NCBI GenBank assembly: GCA_964515555.1 | Contig: CAZEVY010000018.1 | Coordinates: 7,014-71,013, forward strand | DNA: 64,000 nt | Direction: 5' to 3' | From: CAZEVY01 sp964515555 | Lineage (GTDB): Bacteria; Acidobacteriota; Terriglobia; Bryobacterales; Bryobacteraceae | Part shown: piece by piece, positions 1-10,501 of the stretch | Layout: the number at the start of each line of letters is the position of its first letter | How positions within the stretch are numbered: position 1 is the first letter of the stretch | Notes under the pieces: model-generated | The model's input: only the letters and a program-made list of their open reading frames with translations | Databases searched by the model: none | What the model was told of the DNA's origin: nothing | Translations under genes and position numbers: made by a program

Positions 1-327
1 CGCACGGAGGCCGAGCGCTTTCGCGACGGCGCGGCGTTTCGCGCGACGGCCGCGACACCCTACCTCGCCGAGGGAGTCCTGCAGCACCGCATCACGCGGC
101 CCGGCGACTACCTGGTGATCGTCGAGAATCGCGGGCCCGAACCGGCTCCGGCGACGGTGCGGCTGCGCGTCGAGCTTTTCCACCCGGACGCGACCGGCGT
201 GGAGGCGCGCGAGCTTCCCCCGGCGCGGCGGCGGGCGGTGATCGCGCTCAGCGTGCTCTTCTTCGTGGTGGCGGCGGGGTGGTCGGGCATTCGGCTGTGG
301 TCGGCGACTCGGCCGCCACGCCTGTAA
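1..327 (+). CDS. Partial hypothetical protein with C-terminal membrane anchor (5' end outside window)
   Basis: The frame is open from the first base to a TAA at 325-327, so only the last 108 residues are visible. The visible part starts with a stretch rich in short beta-like segments (around YLVIVENRG) and ends with one hydrophobic helix (about residues 80-100, AVIALSVLFFVVAAGW) followed by a short basic tail. This fits a protein with an extracytoplasmic beta domain held by a C-terminal membrane helix. I do not recognise the family. It is followed 49 bases later by an ABC-type permease gene on the same strand, but nothing ties the two functionally. Confidence 0.6.
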   Translation, partial: RTEAERFRDGAAFRATAATPYLAEGVLQHRITRPGDYLVIVENRGPEPAPATVRLRVELFHPDATGVEARELPPARRRAVIALSVLFFVVAAGWSGIRLWSATRPPRL

Positions 328-376
328 CGTCGCGCAAACTTTAGGAACCGCGCGCCGCCGAGTTCGTCTCATCCTT

Positions 377-2812
377 ATGCAGACGATCCGGCAGGACCTC
401 CGTTTCGGCGCGCGCAGCCTCCTCAAGCAGCCGTGCTTCACCCTGCTGGCGGCGCTGGCGCTGGCGCTCGGCATCGGCTCCGCCACCAGCATATTCAGCG
501 TCATTCACGCGGTCCTGCTCGACCCGTTCCCGTACACCGACGCCGAGAAAGTCGTCGCCATTCAGATCCGCGACTCAACCAGCACGCGGCCCGGCGGGCG
601 CACGTTTTTCCAACTCGCCGAGTTCCTCGACTTCCAGGAGCAGAGCGGCGTCTTCGAGGAAGTGATCGGCGGCGGCGGCGAGGACGTGCTGATGACCACC
701 GGCGAGGGCGCGTTGCAGTTTTCCGGCGGCCTGGTGACGCCGAACACGTTCCGGTTCTTGGGCGTGCCCGCGCAGCTCGGCCGCGGCATCCTCCCCGAGG
801 ACGCCAAGCCCGGCGCGCCTCCGGTCTTCGTCATGAGCCACAAGATGTGGGCCGCGCAATACAATCTCGACCCGTCGATCCTGGGCCGCACGTTTACGCT
901 GAACGGCACGCCGTCGACGCTGGTCGGCATCATGCCACGGCGCTTCACCAAGCTCGGCGCCGACCTCTGGCGCCCGGTCGGCCTCGACGGCGGAAACACC
1001 GAGCTACAGAGTCGCTACTTCATGTTCCAGGCGAAGCTCAAGCCGGGAATCTCGCCGGAGGCCGCGCGCGCCCAGGTGGAGGGCGTTGCGCGCCGACTGG
1101 CGACCGTCTATCCGGGCAACTATCCGAAGACCTTCACGGTGCACCTGCCGAAGTGGGTCGACAGCCTGGTGGGACAGTTCCGGACTACGCTCTACACGCT
1201 GGCGGCCGCCGTCGCCCTGCTGCTGCTGATCGCCTGCGGCAACGTCGCCAACATGCTGCTGGCCCGCGCCACGGCGCGCGGAAAGGAGATGGCGATACGC
1301 TCTTCGCTGGGCGCCAGCCGCGCCCGGCTGGTGCGGCAACTGCTGCTCGAGAGCTTTCTGCTCGCCCTCGCCGGCATGGTCCTGGGATGCGGGTTGTCGT
1401 TTGCCGGGATTCAGGCGATCGTGAAGCTCATTCCCGAGGGACTGATCCCGCGCGAGTCCGTGATTCAGCTCAACCTTCCCGTGCTGCTGTTCAGCCTGGG
1501 CGTGGCGGCGGCGACGTCGCTGCTGTTCGGCCTCGCGCCAGCGTTGCAGGCGGCGCGGCGCGACCTGGTGGAGCCGCTCAAGGACGCCGCCAAAGGATCG
1601 AGCGGCGGGGCGCGCGGGGGAAGGCTGCGCGGCGCACTCGTGGTCGCCGAGGTGGCGCTGTCCCTGGTGCTGCTCACGGGCGCGGGCCTGCTGATGCGCA
1701 GCTTCTCGAAGCTCCAGAACGTAGACCTGGGATTCCCCGCCGACCGGATTCTCTCGGCGCGCCTGCCGCTGCCGCGCGGCCAGTACCAGACCGCCGAGGC
1801 CAAGGGCCAGTTCTTCCGGCCGTTGCTGGCGCGGTTGCAGTCGCTGCCCGGCGTGGTGGCGGCGACCGCCACCTCGACACTGCCGCCCTACGGAGGCATC
1901 GGTAGCGATATCGACATTCCGGGAAAGACGCATTCGGAGACCTGGAGGGCGATCTTCCAGCTTTGCAGCGAAGGCTGGTTCCCGACGATGGGGCTGAAGC
2001 CGGTGCGCGGGCGCGTGCTGACCGAGCAGGAGGTGAACGGCGCGCGCAAGGTCGTGGTGGTCAACCGGACGCTGGCGGAGAAATACCTTGGCAACGACGA
2101 CCCCATCGGACGGATGATCCGCATCAAGATGTTGGAGACGCTGCCGGCAGACGGGCGCGTCGCCGACGCGGTGTTCGAAATCGTGGGCGTCGTCGAGGAC
2201 GCGCGCAACCAGGGCGTTCGCGACCCGGTGCAGCCGGAGATCTTCGTGCCGTACACGATCACGGGCGCCTTCGAGCGCGGCGTTCTCGTGCGCGCCGCCG
2301 GCGATCCGCATTCGCTCCTCAACTCCGTGCGCCGCGAGATCTGGGCGGTGGACCGCAACGTCGCGCTCACGCTGACCGGCAGTCTCGAGGATTTCCTGAC
2401 GCAGTTCACTTACGCCGAGCCGCGCTTCAGCCTGGTTCTGCTGGGAGTGTTCGCCGGTGTCGGACTGCTGCTGGTAGCGATCGGGGTCTACAGCGTGGTG
2501 GCTTACGCGGTATCGCGGCAGACGCACGAGATCGGGATTCGCGTGGCGCTCGGCGCCGGGCGCGGCGACGTTATGCGACTGGTGCTGCGCTCGGGCCTGG
2601 CGATGATCGGCGCCGGAATGTTCGCGGGCGTCGCCGCCAGCCTGGCGGTGACGCGCGTGCTGTCGACACAGCTCTGGCAGGTGTCGGCGCGCGACCCGGC
2701 GGCGTTCGGCGCGGCGGCCGCGGTGATCGGGCTGGCGGGCCTGGCGGCCTGCTACTTTCCGGCGCGGCGCGCCACGCGGGTGGACCCGCTGGTCGCGCTG
2801 CGACACGAGTGA
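377..2812 (+). CDS. ADOP-type (acidobacterial duplicated orphan permease) MacB/FtsX-like ABC transporter permease
   Basis: This 811-residue membrane protein has the architecture of the acidobacterial duplicated orphan permeases. An N-terminal helix (about residues 20-43) is followed by a periplasmic MacB-like core domain, an FtsX domain with three helices (about 270-400), a second periplasmic domain and a second FtsX domain (about 690-805). The FtsX-linked phrases GKEMAIRSSLGASRARL and THEIGIRVALGAGRGDV mark the two cytoplasmic coupling loops. Members of this family occur without an adjacent ATPase, and none is seen here, so its ATPase partner is unknown. The family is greatly expanded in acidobacteria, and its substrates are not established. 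The start at 377 is the first ATG; no strong ribosome binding site precedes it. Confidence 0.9.
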   Translation: MQTIRQDLRFGARSLLKQPCFTLLAALALALGIGSATSIFSVIHAVLLDPFPYTDAEKVVAIQIRDSTSTRPGGRTFFQLAEFLDFQEQSGVFEEVIGGGGEDVLMTTGEGALQFSGGLVTPNTFRFLGVPAQLGRGILPEDAKPGAPPVFVMSHKMWAAQYNLDPSILGRTFTLNGTPSTLVGIMPRRFTKLGADLWRPVGLDGGNTELQSRYFMFQAKLKPGISPEAARAQVEGVARRLATVYPGNYPKTFTVHLPKWVDSLVGQFRTTLYTLAAAVALLLLIACGNVANMLLARATARGKEMAIRSSLGASRARLVRQLLLESFLLALAGMVLGCGLSFAGIQAIVKLIPEGLIPRESVIQLNLPVLLFSLGVAAATSLLFGLAPALQAARRDLVEPLKDAAKGSSGGARGGRLRGALVVAEVALSLVLLTGAGLLMRSFSKLQNVDLGFPADRILSARLPLPRGQYQTAEAKGQFFRPLLARLQSLPGVVAATATSTLPPYGGIGSDIDIPGKTHSETWRAIFQLCSEGWFPTMGLKPVRGRVLTEQEVNGARKVVVVNRTLAEKYLGNDDPIGRMIRIKMLETLPADGRVADAVFEIVGVVEDARNQGVRDPVQPEIFVPYTITGAFERGVLVRAAGDPHSLLNSVRREIWAVDRNVALTLTGSLEDFLTQFTYAEPRFSLVLLGVFAGVGLLLVAIGVYSVVAYAVSRQTHEIGIRVALGAGRGDVMRLVLRSGLAMIGAGMFAGVAASLAVTRVLSTQLWQVSARDPAAFGAAAAVIGLAGLAACYFPARRATRVDPLVALRHE

Positions 2813-2849
2813 GCCGCGCCCACTGTTCCGGCCATCGTCCGCACCTGCG

Positions 2850-5540
2850 TCAGCGAATCGCGAGCGTGGCCGAGGCTTGCGACGCTGCGCCCGAGACACT
2901 GACCACCACCGGGATTGCGCCGGCCGGAGCCTGTGGCGGTATGCGGAAGTTCACCTGCAGCACGCCCTGGAAGAGCAGTCCATTCCAGATCTCGGAGGAG
3001 GGTACGACCACGTCGCCGACGCGGATTTGCAGTGGGCGCGTGCAGGCCGGCCAGTCGGGCCCCGACGGCATCTGGCCGTCGGCCGGCGCCGGCGTGACGG
3101 CTCCCTGGCCGGTCAGGAAGATGGTCACCCAGTCTCCCGGAGCGGCCGGATTGGCGGCGCCGTTGAACTGGTAGTTCTGGTTCACGGCGACAATCTGGCC
3201 CGACCCGGCAGCGTATGTGAACAGCCCCGGCATGGCCGGACCCACAGCCAGTGTAATGGCATTGGTACGGCGCCCCTGGTACTCCACCTGAACGGTCGCC
3301 GCCGCTCCCAGGTTGTAGGGTACGATCGCCGAGGTCTGGGTCCGCGACACGTACACCAGAGGCGCTTCCACTCCGCTGAAATACACCTTGGTCCCGGCGA
3401 CCTGCCTGGACAACATCCCGTTCTCGTAAGCTCCGGCCGCCAAGGTCTCCGGACCCAGGTCATCCCCGAACAACGTCACGATCTCGCCCGGAGCGATGGG
3501 CCCGCGCTCGAAGCTGGCGGCATTGAACACCCAGTTCGAGAAGATCTGCGCCAGGTCCATGCGTGTCAGGCTGGAGCTATCCAGCACCCAAATGGTCCCC
3601 GCCGGATCGATATGAAGGGCGCCTGGAATGGGATACAAGCCGTTGGCGATCTGAATCGAGACGCTCGTCGACTCCCAATCGTCTCCATAGCCGGAGCCGC
3701 CTCCGAGGATGGTGTCGATGACGCCCGACCTGTTGATTCTCCGCACGCGATGATTCCCCGAATCGGCGACCAGCACGTTGCCCGCGCCGTCCACTCGCAG
3801 CGCCTCGGGAGACCTCAACCCGGCGGCCACCGCCGGGCCGCCGTCACCGGAGAAGCCGGCCGAGCCCGTGCCGGCGATCGTCTCGACGGCGCCGGAAACG
3901 CTCACCTTCCGGACGCGATGCGTACTCTCGGTGTAATAGAGATTGCCGTCGCGATCGAAGTCCAGTCCCGACGGAGTCTCGACGGTCGTGGTAACCGTGC
4001 GCGCGCGTCCGTCCGTGCCGATGCGGAAGATCCGGCGGCGGGAGGCGACATACAGGTCTCCCGACGGGCCGAGGCGCAGCGAGGCCGGCTCGACGTAGAA
4101 ATCCACCGCCAGAGCGCCTTCGGTGAAGTCTTCGTCCTCGTTGATGCCGGCGATCGACTGGAGTTGTCCCCCCGGCGAGAGTTTGCGAACGCGGGCGCCC
4201 TCCCCGACATACACGTTACCGGCGCTGTCGACATCGAGGGCTTGCGGCCCGTTCAGCGGCACTTGTAGCGCGGCCCCGGCATCGGTGGTGAAGCCGGGAA
4301 AACCCGTTCCGGCGATTCTCTGTATTCGGGCCCGGTCCGGCGAGACACGATACACCGAGTGGGTAAGCCCGTCGGCGATATAGAAGAATCCATCACGGTC
4401 GCGAGTGATCGCGGTCATCCGGCGGGTTTGCGACTCGGCCAGAGGTCCGCCGTCAGAGAGGATGGCCGCCTCGTGCGAGCCGGCTACGGTTTCGATCCTG
4501 CCACGCGAGACGCGGCGCACGGTCAGGTGGTCGATGAACCAGATGTCACCGGCTGCGTCCACATGCACGGCCCCAGGATTGGAGAGGTTCGCCGTAGCCG
4601 GGTCGCCTCCGTCACCGGAGATTGTACGCAACGCCGCGCCCGCCACCGTCGTCACCATGCCTCCCGCGATCTTGCGCAGGCGTCCCGCGCGGTACAACTG
4701 CGTGCAATACACCGCCCCGTCGGGCGCGGCCGCAATTCCCTTGATGTCGTCCAGGTACGCCTGCGCCGCGGTTGCCGAGCCGGCCTGCGAGGAGCCGCCG
4801 CCCGCCAGCTTCCGCAAAATGCCGTCGGCGCCCACCCGGAAAATCGGGTAGGCACGCAGGGGGGCGATCAGGACAGTACCGGTTTGCTCCACGGCCAGCG
4901 TTTGCACCGAGATCGGCGTTGCCGTCGCCACCGCTCCTTCAATGGGCGCACCCGAACTTCCGTTTCCCGCGACGGTGCGAATCGTCCCGCCCGGAGTGAT
5001 CCGGCGGACCCGATAGGAGTCGGCGAAATAGAGATTGCCCGCGGCGTCCATCGCCATGTCGATCGGGTTCATGAGGGTGGCCTCGGTCGCGGGGCCGTTA
5101 TCGCCCGAGAATCCGCGGATGCCGGTGCCGGCATACACGGCGATGCGGCCGTCCGTGCCGATCCTATAGATCCGGTAGCGGCCGCTGTCGCTCACATAGA
5201 TCGCGCCGGAGGCGTCCACGACGATCCCGCGGGCAAACAGCGCGGCATCGGTGGCCTTGACGCCGTTGCCGGGTTCGATGACGCCGCCGCCCGCCACCCG
5301 GTGTGCGATCCCATCGACGCCGATTTTCACCACCAAACGGCCCCAGTTGTGGATCACAAACAGGTTGCCGAAAGAATCGACAGTAATGTCTTGCGGGTGT
5401 AGGAAAACAGCGAGGGCCGGGCGCCCCTCACCGTTCCAGGGATGTCCGCCTTGAAAAACACGCTCCACTGCGTATCGTGCCGGCCACGCAGGCCCCGACA
5501 CCATCAGCCCGACGGCAAATATCGCCAATCTCGAAAACAT
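2850..5540 (-). CDS. Secreted NHL-repeat beta-propeller protein with Solibacter-type C-terminal domain
   Basis: I place the start at 5540 rather than at an upstream ATG. It has an AAAGGAG ribosome binding site 6-8 bases ahead and opens with a clean signal peptide (MFSRLAIFAVGLMVSGPAWPA). The 896-residue product carries many NHL-type repeats of the form GNLYFADS.RVRR...G.I.TVAG.G..G (about residues 30-680), which should fold into one or two beta-propellers. The last 200 residues begin at VFNAASFERGPIAPGEIVTLFG and match the uncharacterised Solibacter C-terminal domain (TIGR03437) that ends many secreted acidobacterial proteins. Its role is unknown; a secreted binding or scaffolding protein is an inference. 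It converges with the permease gene, 37 bases apart. Confidence 0.88.
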   Translation of the reverse strand: MFSRLAIFAVGLMVSGPAWPARYAVERVFQGGHPWNGEGRPALAVFLHPQDITVDSFGNLFVIHNWGRLVVKIGVDGIAHRVAGGGVIEPGNGVKATDAALFARGIVVDASGAIYVSDSGRYRIYRIGTDGRIAVYAGTGIRGFSGDNGPATEATLMNPIDMAMDAAGNLYFADSYRVRRITPGGTIRTVAGNGSSGAPIEGAVATATPISVQTLAVEQTGTVLIAPLRAYPIFRVGADGILRKLAGGGSSQAGSATAAQAYLDDIKGIAAAPDGAVYCTQLYRAGRLRKIAGGMVTTVAGAALRTISGDGGDPATANLSNPGAVHVDAAGDIWFIDHLTVRRVSRGRIETVAGSHEAAILSDGGPLAESQTRRMTAITRDRDGFFYIADGLTHSVYRVSPDRARIQRIAGTGFPGFTTDAGAALQVPLNGPQALDVDSAGNVYVGEGARVRKLSPGGQLQSIAGINEDEDFTEGALAVDFYVEPASLRLGPSGDLYVASRRRIFRIGTDGRARTVTTTVETPSGLDFDRDGNLYYTESTHRVRKVSVSGAVETIAGTGSAGFSGDGGPAVAAGLRSPEALRVDGAGNVLVADSGNHRVRRINRSGVIDTILGGGSGYGDDWESTSVSIQIANGLYPIPGALHIDPAGTIWVLDSSSLTRMDLAQIFSNWVFNAASFERGPIAPGEIVTLFGDDLGPETLAAGAYENGMLSRQVAGTKVYFSGVEAPLVYVSRTQTSAIVPYNLGAAATVQVEYQGRRTNAITLAVGPAMPGLFTYAAGSGQIVAVNQNYQFNGAANPAAPGDWVTIFLTGQGAVTPAPADGQMPSGPDWPACTRPLQIRVGDVVVPSSEIWNGLLFQGVLQVNFRIPPQAPAGAIPVVVSVSGAASQASATLAIR

Positions 5541-5774
5541 GACTGGTCTCCTTTGAGCGTCTCTCGGGCAATCGAATTGCCATGACGAAGACCAGTTTCT
5601 CGGGATCCAGGCCGGATTCGGGTGAAATCGCGCACAGCGCAAACGGCTAGTACGTTGCCGCCAGGAATGGATCGCGAGCATCCGCAAGGCCGGTGTTGCG
5701 GATGCCCGTGGAGGTCAACCCGGGTCGAAAGCCGCTGACTCTACTGAGCCGCGCGCGTAAGCAAGCGGAGCCGG

Positions 5775-7007
5775 CTACTGAAACAACCTTCGCTCGCGCC
5801 GCAGAAACGCGGGCGTATCGATGTCGTCGACCGCGAACGGCTCCGGCGGCGGAGGCGCGAACGTCTCCGGCTGAGCCGCCACCGGCTCGGGCTCGTACTC
5901 GAACAGCGGCTCGGCGGACCCGCCCGCGGCCGCGGACATCACGAGTCCGTCAGGCTCCGGCTCGGATGCGAACACCGGCTCAGAGACCACGTGATCGATC
6001 GCGTGACCGTTCAGGTACGGCCGCGCGGCGCGCTCGAATCCCGTGGCGATCACCGTGACCTTCACTTTGTCGTTCATGGACTCGTCCAGCACGACGCCGA
6101 AGTTGATCTGCAGGTCGTCGTTGCCGGTGGCGTCGCCGATCAGCGAGCAGGCCTCGTCGACGTCGAACAGGCCCAGCCCCGACGACGACGTGATGTTGAT
6201 CAGCACGCCGCGAGCGCCGCGCACGCCGCCGTCCTCCAGCAGCGGGCACTCGATCGCCTTGCGCGCCGCCTCCATGGCCGCGCCCTCGCCTTCGGCCGTG
6301 GCCGTACCCATCATGGCGTGGCCCATGCCGACCATGATGGCGCGGATGTCGGAGAAGTCGCGGTTGATGAGGCCGGGCGTGGTGATGATGTCGCTGATGC
6401 CCTGCACGGCCTGGCGGAGCACGTCGTCGGCGAGGCGGAAGCCTTCCAGCAGCGTCGACGATCGCGTGAGGATGTTCAGCAGCCGGTCGTTGGGGATCGT
6501 GATGACGGTGTCGACGGTGGAGGCCAGCTCGGCGAGGCCATGCTCGGCGAGTTTGGCGCGCCGCGCACCCTCGAAGCGGAACGGCCGCGTGACGACGGCC
6601 ACCGTCAGCGCGCCCAGTTCCTTCGACAGCGACGCCACCACCGGAGCGGCGCCCGTGCCGACGCCGCCACCCAGGCCCGCGGTGACGAACACCATGTCGG
6701 CGCCTTCGAGGATTTCGATGATCTTCTCGGTGTCCTCCAGCGCGGCCAGGCGCCCCTTCGAGGGGTCGCAGCCGACGCCCAGGCCGTTGGTGATCTTCGT
6801 GCCGATGGCCAGCTTGTTGGGAACCGGCGAAGCGCGCAGGGCCTGCTGGTCCGTGTTGACGACGTAGAATTCCACGCCGCCGAGTCCTTCGGCCATCATG
6901 CGCGCCACGGCGTTGCCGCCGCCGCCACCCACCCCGATCACCTTGATTCGCGTCCCTGCCGGGAGATCCTCGGCGATATCGAACCGCATCGTGTCCAGCG
7001 TGCCCAT
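5775..7007 (-). CDS. ftsZ: Cell division GTPase FtsZ
   Basis: FtsZ is the tubulin-like GTPase that assembles the cytoplasmic division ring. The start at 7007 (MGTLDTMRF) has AAGGAG just upstream, giving 410 residues. Visible motifs are the N-terminal nucleotide loop GVGGGGGNAVARM (about 25-37), the tubulin signature as GGGVGTG (113-119), the T7 synergy loop with N215, D217 and D220 in NRDFSDIR, and the C-terminal peptide DDIDTPAFLRR that binds FtsA/ZipA-type partners. The signature is unusual: the usual threonine of GGGTGTG is valine at 116. The gene closes the dcw cluster, 49 bases after ftsA, and a copy of a dispersed palindromic repeat fills most of that gap. Confidence 0.97.
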   Translation of the reverse strand: MGTLDTMRFDIAEDLPAGTRIKVIGVGGGGGNAVARMMAEGLGGVEFYVVNTDQQALRASPVPNKLAIGTKITNGLGVGCDPSKGRLAALEDTEKIIEILEGADMVFVTAGLGGGVGTGAAPVVASLSKELGALTVAVVTRPFRFEGARRAKLAEHGLAELASTVDTVITIPNDRLLNILTRSSTLLEGFRLADDVLRQAVQGISDIITTPGLINRDFSDIRAIMVGMGHAMMGTATAEGEGAAMEAARKAIECPLLEDGGVRGARGVLINITSSSGLGLFDVDEACSLIGDATGNDDLQINFGVVLDESMNDKVKVTVIATGFERAARPYLNGHAIDHVVSEPVFASEPEPDGLVMSAAAGGSAEPLFEYEPEPVAAQPETFAPPPPEPFAVDDIDTPAFLRRERRLFQ

Positions 7008-7022
7008 GTTCCTCTCCTTCTT

Positions 7023-7050
7023 CCGCTCCCTGTGGTCGCGGCTCCGTAAC
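7023..7050. repeat. Dispersed GC-rich repeat, copy 1 (ftsA-ftsZ gap)
   Basis: The core CCGCTCCC...GGTCGCGGCTCCG recurs at 20106-20127, 30862-30889 and 55463-55516. Here it occupies most of the 49-base gap between ftsA and ftsZ, ending about 15 bases ahead of the ftsZ start codon. Confidence 0.6.
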
Positions 7051-7056
7051 AAAGCG

Positions 7057-8271
7057 CTACTTCAATAACCCGAGCAACCCGGGCGCCTTGCGCTCCAGGT
7101 TGCGATTCACTTTCATCCGCGCCGAATACGCCGCCAGTCCGGCCGGACCGCTCCAGGGCGGATCGTCGAGATCGGCGGGCCAGTCCTCGATGCCGCCGCC
7201 CGGCAGCGCGTAGCGCGCCTGGCAGTTGAGGACCGCTTCGGCCATGTCGCACATGCCGGCGAGCTTGGCGCCGCCGCCGGCCAGAAAGACTCCTTCGAGG
7301 AGGGCCTGGTCCATGCCGGCCTTTCGGATCTCCTCCGCGACGTAGGAGAACAGCTCCTCGGCGCGCGCGTGCAGAATCTCGTTGATCTCGCGGCAGGGGA
7401 TCTCCTGCGCACGTCCGTCCGGCGCCGGCACCTCGATGAGACTGTTGTCGGCCGTCAACCCGACGATGGCGCAGCCGCACTCCCGCTTGATCGACTCGGC
7501 GTCCTCATAAGTCAGGCTCAGGCCGTGCTTCACGCGCAGACCCCAGGCCACGTCGCGCGTGAAGTGGTCGGCCGAGACCGGCAGCGAGACGGCGGCCAGC
7601 AGGGATTCGCCGAAGTAGATCGCCAGCCCGGTCGAGTGCATGCCGATGTCGATCACAGCCGCGCCGCGAGAGCGTTCCTCGGCCACCACCGCGCGATAGG
7701 CCGCCGCCACCGCCTCGAAGATCGTCTCCTCGACGTCCAGCTGCGCGCGATGGACGGCCGAGATCAGGCCGGCGTGCTCCTGCACCGGCGCCGTGAGCAC
7801 ATGCGCGTGCGCTTCGAGGCGCGTGCAGCGCAGCCCGCGCGGGTTGCGGTATCCGGCGCGCCCATCGACGGTGAAGTCCTGGGGCAGCACCTGAAGCACG
7901 ATGCGCGAATCGGCCAGCGGCACGTCGGCGGCGAGCTCGATGGCGTAGGCCAGGTCGTCGCCGTTGATCTCGCGCTTGTGGCCGAACTCGTAGAGTCCGC
8001 GGTTGTCGACGCCGCACACCTCGTTGCCGGTCACGCCCACGACACAGGACCGCACGCGCACGCCGGCGCGCCGCTCGGCTTCGCGGACGGCCAGGCCGAT
8101 GGACTCCGAGAGCGCCTTGGGATCGGCCAGGCGGTCGCGCATCCAGCCGGCGGAGGCGGCCTCGCCGGCGCCGAGAAATCGCAGGGCCTCGTTCTCAAGC
8201 GCCAGGATCACGCAGCGCGTGCGGGACCGTCCGCAGCTCAGCCCGGCGACATACTGCACGCGAGCGCTCAC
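7057..8271 (-). CDS. ftsA: Cell division protein FtsA
   Basis: FtsA is the actin-like ATPase that ties FtsZ filaments to the inner membrane. The 404-residue length is normal for the family. The N-terminal actin subdomain opens with YVAGLSCGRSRT, the SHS2 insertion follows (about 85-160), the second phosphate loop reads AAVIDIGMHSTGLA (about 198-211) and the adenosine motif reads VFLAGGGAKLAG. The protein ends in KAPGLLGLLK, a short amphipathic helix of the kind used as the membrane-targeting sequence. The start is GTG at 8271 and overlaps the ftsQ stop as GTGA, which suggests translational coupling. The first phosphate loop (GLSCGRS) departs from the usual GLDxGTS. Confidence 0.93.
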   Translation of the reverse strand: MSARVQYVAGLSCGRSRTRCVILALENEALRFLGAGEAASAGWMRDRLADPKALSESIGLAVREAERRAGVRVRSCVVGVTGNEVCGVDNRGLYEFGHKREINGDDLAYAIELAADVPLADSRIVLQVLPQDFTVDGRAGYRNPRGLRCTRLEAHAHVLTAPVQEHAGLISAVHRAQLDVEETIFEAVAAAYRAVVAEERSRGAAVIDIGMHSTGLAIYFGESLLAAVSLPVSADHFTRDVAWGLRVKHGLSLTYEDAESIKRECGCAIVGLTADNSLIEVPAPDGRAQEIPCREINEILHARAEELFSYVAEEIRKAGMDQALLEGVFLAGGGAKLAGMCDMAEAVLNCQARYALPGGGIEDWPADLDDPPWSGPAGLAAYSARMKVNRNLERKAPGLLGLLK

Positions 8272-9088
8272 GGCTGCTCCTCCTTCACCACCGCGATGCG
8301 GTCCTCCAGGCGCAGGTCGAGCACTCGGGCGTCGGGCAGGCGCACTATCTCGGCGTAGTACTTGAAGAACGTCAGCAGCCGCGAGAGGAAGCGGTCCGAG
8401 CCGAGGATCAGCACGTAGGGACGGCCGCCCGCCTCCAGCGTGACGCGCGCATTCTCCGGGTCCGCCAAGTCGAACTCCGAGAGTTTTCCGGCTTCGGCGC
8501 CCAGCTCACGCAAGATCTCAAGCAACGTCTGGACGCGCTCGAAGCGCGCTTCCGCACTCTGATCGCGGCGGAGACCGGTGAGCACCGGCAGCGATTTCGA
8601 GTACCTCGGCGGCGGGTCCATCAACACGCCCTCGGCGTCGACCAGCATCGTGAACGTCCGGCCCGGATGTCCGGTGACTGGAAGCTGCGCCACCGCTACC
8701 GGCACGCGCTCCTCGATGGCCACTTCAACCGTGCGCGGCCAGATGCGCGAAACCGAGGCGTCGCGCACCCAGCTCATGGCGCGCAACTGCTCGCGGCGCT
8801 CGGCGAGCGGCATCAAGTACAGGCTCCGTCCGCTGTCGGGCGAGAACACCGCCTGCACCCGCTCGATCTGCACGCCGCTCACGCCGGCGACGCGGAGGTC
8901 GGGCAGCCCCTGCCGCGCGCTCCTGGCGGCGCGGAATTGAAACCGCGGGCTCTCCACAACGAACTGCTCGGCGCGCTGCCAGCCAGCCATCGCCAGCACG
9001 GCGAACAACGCGATCGACGCCACCGGCACGGCGACGGTCAGCGCCGTCCGCCAAGCGGGCCGCTCGTCGATCTCCTGACGCCTCGCCA

Positions 9089-9089
<1 letters not shown>
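8268..9089 (-). CDS. ftsQ: Cell division protein FtsQ (POTRA domain)
   Basis: FtsQ is a bitopic membrane protein that, with FtsB and FtsL, recruits and regulates the FtsW/FtsI wall synthase. The 273-residue protein has a short cytoplasmic tail, one transmembrane helix (about 17-37), a POTRA domain with the typical WVRDASVSRIWPRTVEVAIEE segment (about 105-125) and a C-terminal beta domain with DLRLEDRIAV near the end, a feature of the family. The ATG overlaps the murC stop as TGATG, and the stop overlaps the ftsA GTG. There is no ddl gene between murC and ftsQ, unlike the proteobacterial order. Confidence 0.92.
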
Positions 9090-10465
<1,376 letters not shown>

Positions 10466-10501
10466 TTTTATCCTGTATTGTTTCGGCTTTGCAAGGCCTT
10501 G

